Source: Chitinophaga japonensis (GTDB lineage: Bacteria > Bacteroidota > Bacteroidia > Chitinophagales > Chitinophagaceae). Taken from it: DNA of 64,000 bases. The notes beneath the pieces were generated by a model that saw nothing but the letters and a program-made list of their open reading frames with translations, was not told where the DNA came from and did no database searches. The stretch is taken from positions 558,001 through 622,000 of the forward strand of contig NZ_VLLG01000005.1 of the NCBI RefSeq assembly GCF_007830125.1. Reading direction: 5' to 3'. This document shows, piece after piece, positions 40,373-49,997 of this stretch (positions are counted from its first letter, which is position 1; every line of letters starts with the position of its first letter). The position numbers and the translations under genes were made by a program.

Positions 40373-42307
40373 CTATCTTTTAATAACCGCTTCAAAGGGT
40401 GAAGCCGGCAGGCCGGCCTGGTTGTATAGATTCGCGCCTTCAGGATTATTGGCCCAGGCGTACCGCACGGCCACCGGCTGCGTAATCTGATCGCTCCAGA
40501 CCGTTATTTCGTACGGCCCGCTTATGTCGGCCTGCGCCCATGCAAACTGCCGGTCCGGTCCGGCTATCGCAAAGTATTGAGGGGCTTTCCCGTTTTTGGT
40601 TGTCAATGGGCTGCCGTTGTCCGCAAATTTCAAAATAGCCTTGTTCCCTTTTACCTGCATGGATTGATACAAAGGCCCGGAAGCAACAACATGCTTATCA
40701 CCATAAGCCAGGCGCATGGCCTGCAATGCCAGGCGATGGCCCACATCCTGTTTGTTCAGCGGGTGAATGTCGTTCCATTCGCCGAGGTCAATGGTAACGG
40801 CCATGCCCGTACGCGGTGTCCGTTGCAGGGTGTTGAGCTGCGCCTGCCGCAATGCAGCCCAGTCGCTTTCGGCGGGCTGGCTTACCGGCTCCATAAAACC
40901 AGGTAGTTGCGCAAACAGGAACGGGAAATCACCTTGTTGCCATTTGGCGCGCCAGTCGCTGATCAGGGCTTTGAACAGCGCGGTATATTCCTGCGCCCGG
41001 CCGGTATTGGCTTCGCCCTGGTACCAGATGCATCCTTTGATGGCATAATGCAGCAATGGCGCGATCATAGCGTTGTAGAGGCCCAGCGGTTTCCATCTTA
41101 TAAACGTAGCGCCGCGCAGTGGTTCCATTACCGCTCCCTGGCGGTATTTCCAGTCGCCTTCGAGGTGCAGGGTATCCGTATCGGTGGCAATGGCATATAA
41201 TTTATCCGGCACAAAGCCTCCCCTGCCGGCGGTATTGACCACTCTTACAGCAATGGTGTTACTGCCAGCTTTCAGTACACCGGCAGGCAATTCATAGCGA
41301 CGTGGGGGATATTGATAGCCGGTAGTGCCCACAAACTGCCCGTTGACGAAAACGGAGTCCGCGTCTACAATTCTGCCCAGCCAGAGCCTTACCGGCTTAT
41401 TGATGAAGGCAGCCGGCACATGCACGCTTTTACGGAACCACACCACGCCATTTGTACGGCCCGGCGCCTGATCTGCCCAGTAGCCGGGCACCGGCATCTG
41501 CTGCCAGCCCGCATCATCCAGCGCAGCGGCGGACCAATGTTCTTTCAGGCCCTGGTCCTGTCCATGCAGGCGGGCATACCATTTCCCGGAAATTGTTCTA
41601 TCCGCCTCCTCAATACTGTCGATCAGCGCCTGGTTCCTGAACTTCATGGCTTCCGCATAGGGAGCAGGAAACGCTTTCAATGCGTCTTCGCTCAGCCAGG
41701 CTTCCACCGGCGAGCCGCCGAGCGCGGAATTGATCAAACCTACCGGCACCTGGTACTTTTCATATATTTCCCTGGCAAAAAAATAAGCCACCGCGGAAAA
41801 GGCGAGGATATGCTCCGGCGTAGCTTCCTGCCATTCGCCTGCTTCCAGGTCGTTATGCGGTTGGTTGAAATCGTATTTATCCGGCACGGTGAACTGCCGG
41901 ATCATGGAATTTCCCTTAGCGGCAATGACAGCGGCGTATTTATCCTGTACTCTTTGCATGGTCAGCTCCATATTGGATTGGCCGGAGCAAAGCCATACAT
42001 CGCCCAGCAGGATGTTATTGATCTCGATCGTGTTGCTGGCGCTGAAGGTCATTGTATAAGGGCCGCCCGCACCTTGCGGAGGGAGCTGGATGGCCCAGCT
42101 ACCGTTATTGTCAGCCACGGTATGATATTCCTTTTGCCGGAAACGCAGGCTTACTTTTTCTCCCGCGGCGGCCCATCCCCAAACCTTGATTTTTTTATCG
42201 CGCTGCAGGACCATACCATCGCTGATCAACCTGGGCAACCTGATCTGGGCATAAGTGACAAATGGCAGCAGCAACAGGGGGAGCACCTGTGTTAAAAGTC
42301 TGTTCAT
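40373..42307 (-). CDS. Sialate O-acetylesterase-type SGNH esterase
   Basis: A 644-residue protein from ATG 42307 (MNRLLTQVLPLLLLPFVTYA), a clean signal peptide; an ATG at 42331 is also in frame. The SGNH nucleophile is in WLCSGQSNMELTMQ. The matching Gly/Asn block is GLINSALGGSPVEAWLS, and the Asp/His pair is in EWNDIHPLNKQDVGHRLA. A carbohydrate-binding-like insert (WFRKSVHVPAAFINKPVRLW) splits the esterase domain, as usual for this large subclass. It removes O-acetyl groups from sugars. It lies immediately upstream of the GH35/DUF5597 gene, in a two-gene unit. Confidence 0.9.
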   Translation of the reverse strand: MNRLLTQVLPLLLLPFVTYAQIRLPRLISDGMVLQRDKKIKVWGWAAAGEKVSLRFRQKEYHTVADNNGSWAIQLPPQGAGGPYTMTFSASNTIEINNILLGDVWLCSGQSNMELTMQRVQDKYAAVIAAKGNSMIRQFTVPDKYDFNQPHNDLEAGEWQEATPEHILAFSAVAYFFAREIYEKYQVPVGLINSALGGSPVEAWLSEDALKAFPAPYAEAMKFRNQALIDSIEEADRTISGKWYARLHGQDQGLKEHWSAAALDDAGWQQMPVPGYWADQAPGRTNGVVWFRKSVHVPAAFINKPVRLWLGRIVDADSVFVNGQFVGTTGYQYPPRRYELPAGVLKAGSNTIAVRVVNTAGRGGFVPDKLYAIATDTDTLHLEGDWKYRQGAVMEPLRGATFIRWKPLGLYNAMIAPLLHYAIKGCIWYQGEANTGRAQEYTALFKALISDWRAKWQQGDFPFLFAQLPGFMEPVSQPAESDWAALRQAQLNTLQRTPRTGMAVTIDLGEWNDIHPLNKQDVGHRLALQAMRLAYGDKHVVASGPLYQSMQVKGNKAILKFADNGSPLTTKNGKAPQYFAIAGPDRQFAWAQADISGPYEITVWSDQITQPVAVRYAWANNPEGANLYNQAGLPASPFEAVIKR

Positions 42308-42409
42308 AACGTATTGTTTGTTTCCGCTCATTGCAAGTAATGCGGAGGGTAACAGACAAATTAGCTATAAAATGTCAATTTAACAACCATTAATTGGCTC
42401 CCCTGTATG

Positions 42410-45400
42410 CTACCGGTTTTTCTTCCTGCCTTCCTCGTAGGGTGTCAGCGTGGCATCCGGCACATTCTTATCCTTCAGGTCCTTGTTCCTGCCGGGCGTC
42501 TTTTGTTGCCCGTTGTTGTCCGTGCTTTTTATGTCTGCCAGTTGTTGCTTATAGGACTCCAGCAGTTGCGGGTCGTCCTTCGTATTATCTTCAATAAAGC
42601 CACGCAACGCCGGGTTGTCGCAAACATTTTCGTTGCAGGAAAGGCCGGTTTCCTGCACGGTCTGCAGGTATTCCTTCACCAGCTTATTCCTGGTTGCGGC
42701 CACGGGATGCCAGTAATCTTTCCTGACCACTTCCAGCATGCGGGAAAGCGCCACCTGGTAGGCGTGCATATTGCCGGACTTCCGGAATTTCTCCTTAATG
42801 TCCAGTTGGAACTGATCGTTCACGTACGTATCAAACAGTTGCTGCCATTTGTTTTCCTCTACAGCGCCGGGCACCGTTACCTGCCAGCCCCAGAGATTGG
42901 ACACCACGTTATTGATCATGCGGGCGCCTGCATAGCCTTCGTCCAGCATTTCGTTTATCCATGCAGGGTTGAGGTAACGGGTTTTCATTTCCCTGCCCAT
43001 GTATTTGTCCAAAGACTCCTGCTCGCCGGCGCCTGCACCGGAAAGGTTGGTCACCACTACATCCGGGGTGGAGCCATCCACCGCCCTAACCGCCATGGCC
43101 GTACCGCCCAGGTACTGGAAAAAATCGTCGTTGTCCAGCGCGCCGTACAGGTTGGAAGAGCGGCTGTGCACCACAGCCCTGGTGCCGGACAATGCGCCTT
43201 TCAGCAACTGCGTGCTGAAACCGGCCGGCAGCGTTTTGTTCTTTGTCTCCGCCTTGTCGCCCCAGAAACCCTGTCCGTACAAATGGCTCATCCTGTTAAA
43301 GTAAACATCGGCCACCTGCGCTTCCTTGTCCCATGTGCCGGAAGCCTGCACCACGTTTTCAAGACCGGCGCCGTATGCGCCGCTGGGCACGGAAAACATG
43401 CGCACACCGGCCAGCCGTGCCGCCACATCCTGCTGTACGCCCTGCTGCATCAACTGCTGCTGCATGGACAATGCATGTTGCCGCAGGTAATTGTCCGGCT
43501 CTTCCTGTTGCTTCACCAGGCTCACAGCCTGGTCCAGCAGTTCCATGAGGTTGGGGAACATATCCCGGTAAAGGCCGGAGGGGATCATGACCACGTCCAC
43601 ACGCGGACGCTGCAGGCTGTCACGGGGAATAAGCGCCACCCCGCTTACCCGGCCATAGCCGTCATATACCGGCTTTACGCCCATGAGCTGCAATATCTGC
43701 GCTTCCATTACGCCTTCATGGCGGATGGTCTCCACAGACCACAGGTTAAAGGTGATCTTATCCGGGAACTGCCCCTTGTGCCGGTCCCGGTGCTGGCGGA
43801 TCATCTCTTCCGCCAGTTGACTGCCGGCAGCAAATACCGCCTCAGACGGGATCTTGGAAGGGTCAAACGCGTAAAAATTCTTACCGGTGGGTAGGGAGGC
43901 CGGGTTTCTCAGGGGATCGTTTCCCTGGGCCGCCGGCACGTAACGCCCGTTGAGAACGGCTATTAATGCATCCAGCTCGCTGCGGCCGCTAGCAGCTATT
44001 TTTTCCGTGATGTCGCGGAGCAGGCTGTCCCTGGCGGCAGGCGCCAGCTTTCCCTGCCGGTCTGCAATGGCGGCGGCAGTAGAAGCCACCCGTTCCGGCG
44101 ATGGAGAGGCGCCGAAAGTATGCAGGCCAAAAGGGGTTTGCCGCTCTCCTATTTCCTGCACGTAATGCTCCAGCCGTTGTATGTGCTCCGCAGCCAGGCT
44201 GTCTTTAATACCCAGGTCCTTCAGCAATCCCAGCCTGTTGGCCAGCCGGCTGATGCCTTTCAGCTTGGCGGAAGCCAGCATCTCGCTTTTGTCTGCCGCA
44301 GCCATGTAATCATTTACCAGGCCTGCCAGCTCCTTCAGCTCCGGGTTCAGGCCCGCTTTGTCAAAAGGCGGAGTAAGATGGTCAACCACTACTGCCATGC
44401 CCCTGCGTTTGGCCTGCAGCCCTTCTCCCACATCGTCCACGATGTAGGGGTAAATATTCACCAGGTCGGCGATCAGCGCCTCCGGCGCATCGTCATCATT
44501 CAGCCCGGTTTCCTTGCCGTTCAGCCATTCGTGCGTGCCATGGGTGCCCACATGGATAACGGCATCTGCCCGGAACCTGCGCCGCAGGTACAGGTAGAAG
44601 GCAATGTACTGGTGATGCGGCGGCAACGTTACGTCATGGTACATCTTTTCCGCATCGGCATCCCAGCCCCGCGGCGGTTGGGGCGTCAATAGTATTTTTC
44701 CATAGCGTACCGCCGGCAGCACAAAGTAGCCGTTGCCGTTATGGTCATGCCAGGTCATAATGCGGGAGCTGTCAGGCGGGCCCCATTTATCCAGCACCTG
44801 CTGCTGGAAACGTGGGCTAAGGGTAGCAAACCAGGTTTTGTATTCGCTGACGGGCACCAGCACGGGCAGGCCATTCTCTGCCAGACGGCTGATCTCCGCA
44901 GGCGCCCAGTGCCCGATATTGCGCCCCCGGTTCATGATATCGTCAAAGATTCGGTTGCTGTCCGGTGCAATGCTGCCCAGGTCATACCCTTCCTGCTCCA
45001 TCCGCGCCAGGATGTTGTACATCGTAGCGGGCAGCACATTCAGGTAGCTGGCGCCGATGTTCTCCTTCCCGGGCGGGTTGACGTAATAGATCAGGGCAAT
45101 ATGTTTTTCTCGGTTGGCTTCCTGCTGCAGCCGGTGCCAGGCCAGCACCCGGTCCACCAGGCGCTGCACGCGGCCCGGTATGGCCCGCTTCTCCGTGATG
45201 CGTACGCTGCCCGGCAGCACCGTTGTTTCCTGGCTGCTGGTCACCATTGGCTGCACCTGCCCGGTCAGCTCAGGTCTGCCCAGGTGCAGGGTGCGGCTGA
45301 AAACGCTCAGCCCGGTAAGCGACTGCTCCCATTCCTGCGCGGACTGATCCAGCGAAATGGCGTTGATCACTGGCACGCCTATACGGGCAAACATTCCCCG

Positions 45401-46243
45401 CAGCGTTTCCGGCGACGCCCCCGGAAGCGAGGAGGTGGTGACCAGGAAACTTACGGTTGCCCGGCCCAGGGAGTCCAGGCAGTACCGCTTCAGCGATACC
45501 TGCATGGGTATGCCGAAGAAAGGCATTACGTTGAACCCTGCACGTTCCAGGGCCTGTATGTGCGCGTCCAGGTAGTCATGCTGCCCGGTCAGTATCTCGT
45601 AGCGGAAGGTATAGATGCCTATCCAGGGCTTCCCGGGCCGGTAGTTAGCATACGATGCCCGGAATGCCTGCAGATCGGTATAAACCGTGTCGCCGTTCAG
45701 TGAATAGATGCCTGCTTCCGGGTACCTGATCACATCACCATAGGGAAATTTCAGTCCCTTGTCCACATCCAGCCGAAACAGGATCATGTTCTTAAAGTTC
45801 TCTATGCTGGCCTGGTCAAAATACTGCAGCACGCCCGCGTTAAAGATCACCCCAGCTTCCCGGTACGCCTCTTCTGCCGGTGTAGCGCCTAAAGCATATA
45901 CGCTGGCACCCCGGCTGATCGCTTTCAGCAGGTGCGGCTTCGCCTGCTCAAATACAGGCGTCACATGCACATAGGCAAACACCAGGTCCGATGCTTCCAG
46001 GAAAGCAATATCGTTGCTGTAGAAATCCGTATGGGCATATACCTTTATCTCGCATTTTCCCCGGAGGCCAGGTGCAGATGCGTACAGCCGCTGCACGGCC
46101 TCATGACCGGCTTTGGTATAATTGTCGGACAGTACCAGGCTGACCTTCACCTGCGCCCGCAGCGCCAGCAGCGGCAGCAAGAGCAGGATAACATAAATGA
46201 AACAATGTTTCATTTTTTTCTTAACACACGTAGACATCATCAT
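42410..46243 (-). CDS. Exported CobN-like metal chelatase
   Basis: A 1277-residue CobN-family protein; ATG 46213 (MKHCFIYVILLLLPLLALRA) is an alternative start. The signal peptide means it acts in the periplasm, unlike classical cytosolic CobN. CobN hallmarks are VHVGTHGTHEWLNGKETGLN, DLVNIYPYIVDDVGEGLQAK, and, near the C terminus, GSTPDVVVTNLSGAGAGEQE. CobN is the large subunit of cobaltochelatase. Exported Bacteroidota relatives (HmuS type) are linked to removing metal from heme-like tetrapyrroles. No CobS/CobT partner is present here. It follows the TonB receptor at 46259-48328 by 15 bases, with operator E upstream. I infer extraction or insertion of metal on an imported tetrapyrrole. Confidence 0.87.
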   Translation of the reverse strand: MMMSTCVKKKMKHCFIYVILLLLPLLALRAQVKVSLVLSDNYTKAGHEAVQRLYASAPGLRGKCEIKVYAHTDFYSNDIAFLEASDLVFAYVHVTPVFEQAKPHLLKAISRGASVYALGATPAEEAYREAGVIFNAGVLQYFDQASIENFKNMILFRLDVDKGLKFPYGDVIRYPEAGIYSLNGDTVYTDLQAFRASYANYRPGKPWIGIYTFRYEILTGQHDYLDAHIQALERAGFNVMPFFGIPMQVSLKRYCLDSLGRATVSFLVTTSSLPGASPETLRGMFARIGVPVINAISLDQSAQEWEQSLTGLSVFSRTLHLGRPELTGQVQPMVTSSQETTVLPGSVRITEKRAIPGRVQRLVDRVLAWHRLQQEANREKHIALIYYVNPPGKENIGASYLNVLPATMYNILARMEQEGYDLGSIAPDSNRIFDDIMNRGRNIGHWAPAEISRLAENGLPVLVPVSEYKTWFATLSPRFQQQVLDKWGPPDSSRIMTWHDHNGNGYFVLPAVRYGKILLTPQPPRGWDADAEKMYHDVTLPPHHQYIAFYLYLRRRFRADAVIHVGTHGTHEWLNGKETGLNDDDAPEALIADLVNIYPYIVDDVGEGLQAKRRGMAVVVDHLTPPFDKAGLNPELKELAGLVNDYMAAADKSEMLASAKLKGISRLANRLGLLKDLGIKDSLAAEHIQRLEHYVQEIGERQTPFGLHTFGASPSPERVASTAAAIADRQGKLAPAARDSLLRDITEKIAASGRSELDALIAVLNGRYVPAAQGNDPLRNPASLPTGKNFYAFDPSKIPSEAVFAAGSQLAEEMIRQHRDRHKGQFPDKITFNLWSVETIRHEGVMEAQILQLMGVKPVYDGYGRVSGVALIPRDSLQRPRVDVVMIPSGLYRDMFPNLMELLDQAVSLVKQQEEPDNYLRQHALSMQQQLMQQGVQQDVAARLAGVRMFSVPSGAYGAGLENVVQASGTWDKEAQVADVYFNRMSHLYGQGFWGDKAETKNKTLPAGFSTQLLKGALSGTRAVVHSRSSNLYGALDNDDFFQYLGGTAMAVRAVDGSTPDVVVTNLSGAGAGEQESLDKYMGREMKTRYLNPAWINEMLDEGYAGARMINNVVSNLWGWQVTVPGAVEENKWQQLFDTYVNDQFQLDIKEKFRKSGNMHAYQVALSRMLEVVRKDYWHPVAATRNKLVKEYLQTVQETGLSCNENVCDNPALRGFIEDNTKDDPQLLESYKQQLADIKSTDNNGQQKTPGRNKDLKDKNVPDATLTPYEEGRKKNR

Positions 46244-46258
46244 TCACGTTTTTATGGC

Positions 46259-48328
46259 TTATAAAAGGTAAGACACCCCCAGGTTCACGGCGCGGCCGGG
46301 AGCCAGGTAATAGCTGGTGGGAGAAGTATAGGACCCGAAGTATTGCTTATCGAACAGGTTCAGCATGGTGCCGTACACCGTGAACTTCCCTATTTTCCTG
46401 GCGGCCCGGATATCGGCCACGGTGTAAGCGCCGATCATTTTATCCTTTGAATTTTCCAGGTCGCTGAAACTGCTGCCCGTGTACCTTAGCCACAGGCTTA
46501 CATCCACGATCCGGCTGCCTGCAAAAGCCAGCCCGCCGTTTACCTGGTGCCGCGGGTTATCGTCCACCTCGTTGCCCTCATAGGCGGTGTTGGTTTCGTA
46601 ACGGGTGATCTTAGAGCGGTTGTAGAAATAGCTGGCAATGGCCGTCAGTTGCGGCGTTATTTTGTAGCGCAGCGATGCTTCCACTCCATGCAGGTTTACC
46701 TGGCCGATGTTGATATACTGCCTGACCGGCAGGCCACCGGGATCAAAGTAGTCCGGCACTTTGGCCGGGTCAATGAGCACGGCGTCCAGGAAATCTTTGT
46801 AGCGGGAAGCATACGCAGTGCCGGATAGTTCCAGCACTTTGCCAAGGGAGTAGTCCACCCCGGCTTCTATGGAGTACACCATGCGCTCCGGCTTCAGGTC
46901 CGGATTGCCCAGGCGGAAGGAAGAGCCCAGCGGTGTGGCGTTGTACATGTAATACATGGCCGGCGCTTTAAAGCCCATGGCGTATACCGTGCGCAGGCGC
47001 AGTTGATCCGACAGGTGCCAGACCAGGCCGGCTTTGGGCGAGAATACGCCGGATGAGGCGTTATCATAGTGAATGGAGATGTCCGTTCCGCTCTGGTTGT
47101 CATGGAACTTCCCGTTGTTGTTCTGCCAGTTATCGTAACGGAGGCCCACATTCAGGTCCAGCCTGGAGCCGATGGTTACATCGTCGTTGATGAAAAAGGA
47201 AAGGAAGTGCTGATTACCGGAGTAATCCTGGTTGCCCTTTCCATCATAGTATTTACGGGAATCCAGCTTGCTGCTGCGTATATCCGTGCCCAGGGTGATG
47301 CGGTTGTGCCAGATGGTCCTGCTGACCTTCCCGATAAAACCGAACACCTGGACCGGCACCCGGGAATTGTAATACGGTGTATTGAAGGCCGCTTCGCTGT
47401 TGTTCCAGCGGACCGCGTCCGTTTCCTGGTCAATACGGTTATAATAGGCGGACAGGTTGTACTCAAACAACTGGTTATGCCCGCTATAACGCAATAAATA
47501 ATTGTTGGTGCGGGAATTCTCTTTGTAGATCGTAGCAGTGCCGGATGCCGGGCGCTCCATGTAGTAGTCCACTATACCTTCCAGCTTGGAACGTTCATTC
47601 AACTGGTAGGACAGCTTCCCGTTCACATTCAGCAGCTCCTGCGTAGGCTTGCGGTAGTAGCTTTTCCACAGGCTGTCCGCCATGTACTGGTAACCGTCCG
47701 TTCTCTTGTATTCTGCAAAGGCGATCACGCCAAAGCCGTTCCTGAACGCTTTCCCGCCTTTAATGCCCGCTATCAGCGTGTTCATGGAGCCATAGCGGAG
47801 ATCGGCCCCGAAGGTGGGTTTTAAAGTGGGATTTTCCGTCACCAGGTTAATGGTGCCTCCCATGGAGTTGGAGCCGTAAATGGAAGAGCCCGGCCCTCTC
47901 ACCACTTCCACCCGGGCGATGCTGTTGGTGGCCAGGCTGTTCCACTGGTTCACCCCGCCGGTGTAGGTATCATTCAGTGGAATGCCGTCCTTCAGGATCA
48001 GCGTGCGGCCCGCGGCGCCGGTACCTCTTAGTGTCACGGTGGTATGCGAGCCGGTGGTGGTCAGCCCGCGGCCCCGGTTGACTGATACGCCCGGCATGTA
48101 GCTCAGGGCATCGTCTATGGTCTGTACCTGTTTCATTTCCGGGTCGGAGGCTTTCAGCACGGTAACGCTGGACGCCACTTTCCGCAATTCCACCGGCATG
48201 GCGGAAGCGGTGACCGTTATTTCGTTCAGCCTGGTAATACGGGAGGTGTCCTCCTTTGACTGGGCAAAAGCGGCAGTAAAGGTAAGGAGGAAAAAGCAGC
48301 ATAGGTGAATGGCGGATGGTGTGCGCAT
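46259..48328 (-). CDS. TonB-dependent receptor, BtuB/heme-type, partner of the CobN-like chelatase
   Basis: A 689-residue receptor. The signal peptide is SAIHLCCFFLLTFTAAFAQS, directly followed by the plug: RLNEITVTASAMPVELRKVA, LSYMPGVSVNRGRGLTTTGS, VTLRGTGAAGRTLILKDGIP, PGSSIYGSNSMGGTINLV. The barrel ends AVNLGVSYLL. There is no carboxypeptidase-like domain, as in BtuB and heme receptors. The cargo is probably a cobalamin- or heme-like tetrapyrrole, given the CobN-like gene that follows. Operator E (48368-48382) lies 39 bases upstream of the start. Confidence 0.92.
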   Translation of the reverse strand: MRTPSAIHLCCFFLLTFTAAFAQSKEDTSRITRLNEITVTASAMPVELRKVASSVTVLKASDPEMKQVQTIDDALSYMPGVSVNRGRGLTTTGSHTTVTLRGTGAAGRTLILKDGIPLNDTYTGGVNQWNSLATNSIARVEVVRGPGSSIYGSNSMGGTINLVTENPTLKPTFGADLRYGSMNTLIAGIKGGKAFRNGFGVIAFAEYKRTDGYQYMADSLWKSYYRKPTQELLNVNGKLSYQLNERSKLEGIVDYYMERPASGTATIYKENSRTNNYLLRYSGHNQLFEYNLSAYYNRIDQETDAVRWNNSEAAFNTPYYNSRVPVQVFGFIGKVSRTIWHNRITLGTDIRSSKLDSRKYYDGKGNQDYSGNQHFLSFFINDDVTIGSRLDLNVGLRYDNWQNNNGKFHDNQSGTDISIHYDNASSGVFSPKAGLVWHLSDQLRLRTVYAMGFKAPAMYYMYNATPLGSSFRLGNPDLKPERMVYSIEAGVDYSLGKVLELSGTAYASRYKDFLDAVLIDPAKVPDYFDPGGLPVRQYINIGQVNLHGVEASLRYKITPQLTAIASYFYNRSKITRYETNTAYEGNEVDDNPRHQVNGGLAFAGSRIVDVSLWLRYTGSSFSDLENSKDKMIGAYTVADIRAARKIGKFTVYGTMLNLFDKQYFGSYTSPTSYYLAPGRAVNLGVSYLL

Positions 48329-48367
48329 AATGACAATCTTTTACGGGGACAAACATAAAAAAATAAT

Positions 48368-48382
48368 TGCAACGTAGTTGCA
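48368..48382 (-). promoter_or_regulatory. Candidate Zur/Fur-type operator E
   Basis: TGCAAC-GTA-GTTGCA, a perfect 6-3-6 inverted repeat. It is flanked by AATAAT and TTATTT, in the leader of the TonB receptor/CobN-like unit. It is the best match of the four sites, about 17 kb from the regulator gene. Confidence 0.65.
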
Positions 48383-48399
48383 TTATTTTTTCCGTTAAA

Positions 48400-48430
48400 T
48401 AAAAAAGCCGCCCCGCAAATCGGGACGGCT
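48400..48430 (-). terminator. Terminator after the SusD gene
   Basis: On the minus strand AGCCGTCCCG pairs with CGGGGCGGCT (one mismatch) around a 5-base loop, followed by TTTTTT (48400-48405 on the plus strand reads AAAAAA). It ends the SusCD unit and lies 18 bases before operator E. Confidence 0.8.
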
Positions 48431-48461
48431 CTCTATAAAAACGTTATTGACTATGGCAGCC

Positions 48462-49982
48462 CTACTCTACCAGCTCATTATAATCTGTTTCCTTCAACGG
48501 AATTTTCCAGGTCCACTTGTTATTCTGATCAGGCGTGATGGTTACAGCCAGGGTGGAGGTGTAATTCCCGCCATTGGCAAAGCTGGTACGCTGGATGTTG
48601 TCGCCCCAGCGCTTCATATCAAACCAGTCAAAACCTTCTCCCCACAGCTCAATGGCCCGGTATAGCTTGATCTCGTTCAGCAGGTCCGTGCCGGTTTTGG
48701 TGCAGGTGTAGTCCGGATCGCGGCCGCTGGCGGCAGTCAGCTCCTCCAGGAGCTGCTGTATTTCGGCGGCGCTTTCATGCTGAAAGTATTTGGCCTCGGC
48801 TTCTACCAGGTACATTTCAGATGAACGGAAATGGTTCATATTACCTACGCCGGGCAGGTCATTTGCCTTGATCTTGAACTGCATATAGGCGTATACTTTA
48901 GCCGTGCTTTGTATGTCAGGGTACAGTTCCCGGGCGTGGCTTGCCAGCGCGGCGCTGCCCTCCCCGGAAGAAGCAGAGTAAGTATACCCGGTAGGGTCCA
49001 GGAACAGGTCTTTACGGATATCCGTAGCGGGGATCTGCTCATACAGGAGCTTGCTGATGCATTTGGGATAGGTTCTTACGGCGCTTGCATTTGAATTATA
49101 GGCGATATAGGCAAAATAGGAATAGTAGTAAAGCGTTTCATCGGAAGCGCCGTAGCTGCCCCATATCCATTCGCCATTCGGGTTGGCGAAGCCGGCTTTA
49201 TAATCGGCCACGCTCATCAGTGCATAACCTTCCCGGGCTTTCACGGCATTGGCTTCTGCGTTGGCGTAATCCTGCCGGTTCAGCGCAGCCCTTGCATATA
49301 TTGCATAGGCAACATTCACATCGGGATCGAAATTCTTTTCCCTTGTTTTGCCGGATGCGGTAAAGAGCGCAATGGCATTGTCCAGGTCCGCATATATCTG
49401 GTCATATGTTTCCTTCAATGTGGATAAGGGCATGTCGTCTGTTGATTCATCCAGGCGCAGCACCAGGCCTGCTGCAGTCCCGCCGTTGGAATCGCTCCAG
49501 CGGTTGCAGTACAACTGGGAGAGCATCATGAACGCATAAGCCCGGTAGGTGAGCGCCTGGGCCTTGATGAACTGCCTTTCGGCTTCTGTTCCTTCGGCAT
49601 TATCTACATTGACGATGATAGAATTGGCATTGCCAATGATCATGTAATAGTAATACCAGGGATAGTAGCAATAGATGCTGGCGGTATTCTCGTTGAAGGT
49701 GGCGTTGATGATAGGCGCCCAGCCGTTGAGATACACATAGAAATGGTTGCCCGGGTAGTTGCCATAGTACATTTTGATGGTGCCCTCACCGTTAAAGCCC
49801 TGGCTGGATAAATATTGCCGGGTCATCAGCTTCGCCAGGCCGTTGACCGCCAGTGCGGCATTGGCGGTAGTGGCGAAAGTGGTGGGCTTCCCGATGGCGT
49901 TGGTCGGCACTGTCTCCAGGTAATCTTTAGCACAGGAGGAGCAGGCCAATATGATAAGTAGCAGATATGATAATTTCTTCAT
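48462..49982 (-). CDS. SusD/RagB-family surface lipoprotein
   Basis: A 506-residue SusD-like protein. The lipoprotein signal is MKKLSYLLLIILACSSC, followed by AKDYLETVPTNAIGKPTTF. The SusD helical signature is FIKAQALTYRAYAFMMLSQL, and the C-terminal signature is FRSSEMYLVEAEAKYFQH, then IKLYRAIELWGEGFDWFDMK. A Tyr-rich stretch (CYYPWYYYYMIIGNANSI) may lie in the ligand groove. It pairs with the SusC 15 bases upstream. The terminator at 48400-48430 ends the operon. Confidence 0.93.
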   Translation of the reverse strand: MKKLSYLLLIILACSSCAKDYLETVPTNAIGKPTTFATTANAALAVNGLAKLMTRQYLSSQGFNGEGTIKMYYGNYPGNHFYVYLNGWAPIINATFNENTASIYCYYPWYYYYMIIGNANSIIVNVDNAEGTEAERQFIKAQALTYRAYAFMMLSQLYCNRWSDSNGGTAAGLVLRLDESTDDMPLSTLKETYDQIYADLDNAIALFTASGKTREKNFDPDVNVAYAIYARAALNRQDYANAEANAVKAREGYALMSVADYKAGFANPNGEWIWGSYGASDETLYYYSYFAYIAYNSNASAVRTYPKCISKLLYEQIPATDIRKDLFLDPTGYTYSASSGEGSAALASHARELYPDIQSTAKVYAYMQFKIKANDLPGVGNMNHFRSSEMYLVEAEAKYFQHESAAEIQQLLEELTAASGRDPDYTCTKTGTDLLNEIKLYRAIELWGEGFDWFDMKRWGDNIQRTSFANGGNYTSTLAVTITPDQNNKWTWKIPLKETDYNELVE

Positions 49983-49997
49983 TGCGGTTGCATTTTT

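Noticed and set aside
38678-42331. Idea that the GH35/DUF5597 and esterase genes form a complete polysaccharide utilisation locus with a SusCD pair
   Set aside because: The nearest SusCD genes are separated by the TonB/CobN-like unit and a terminator, so linkage is not supported.
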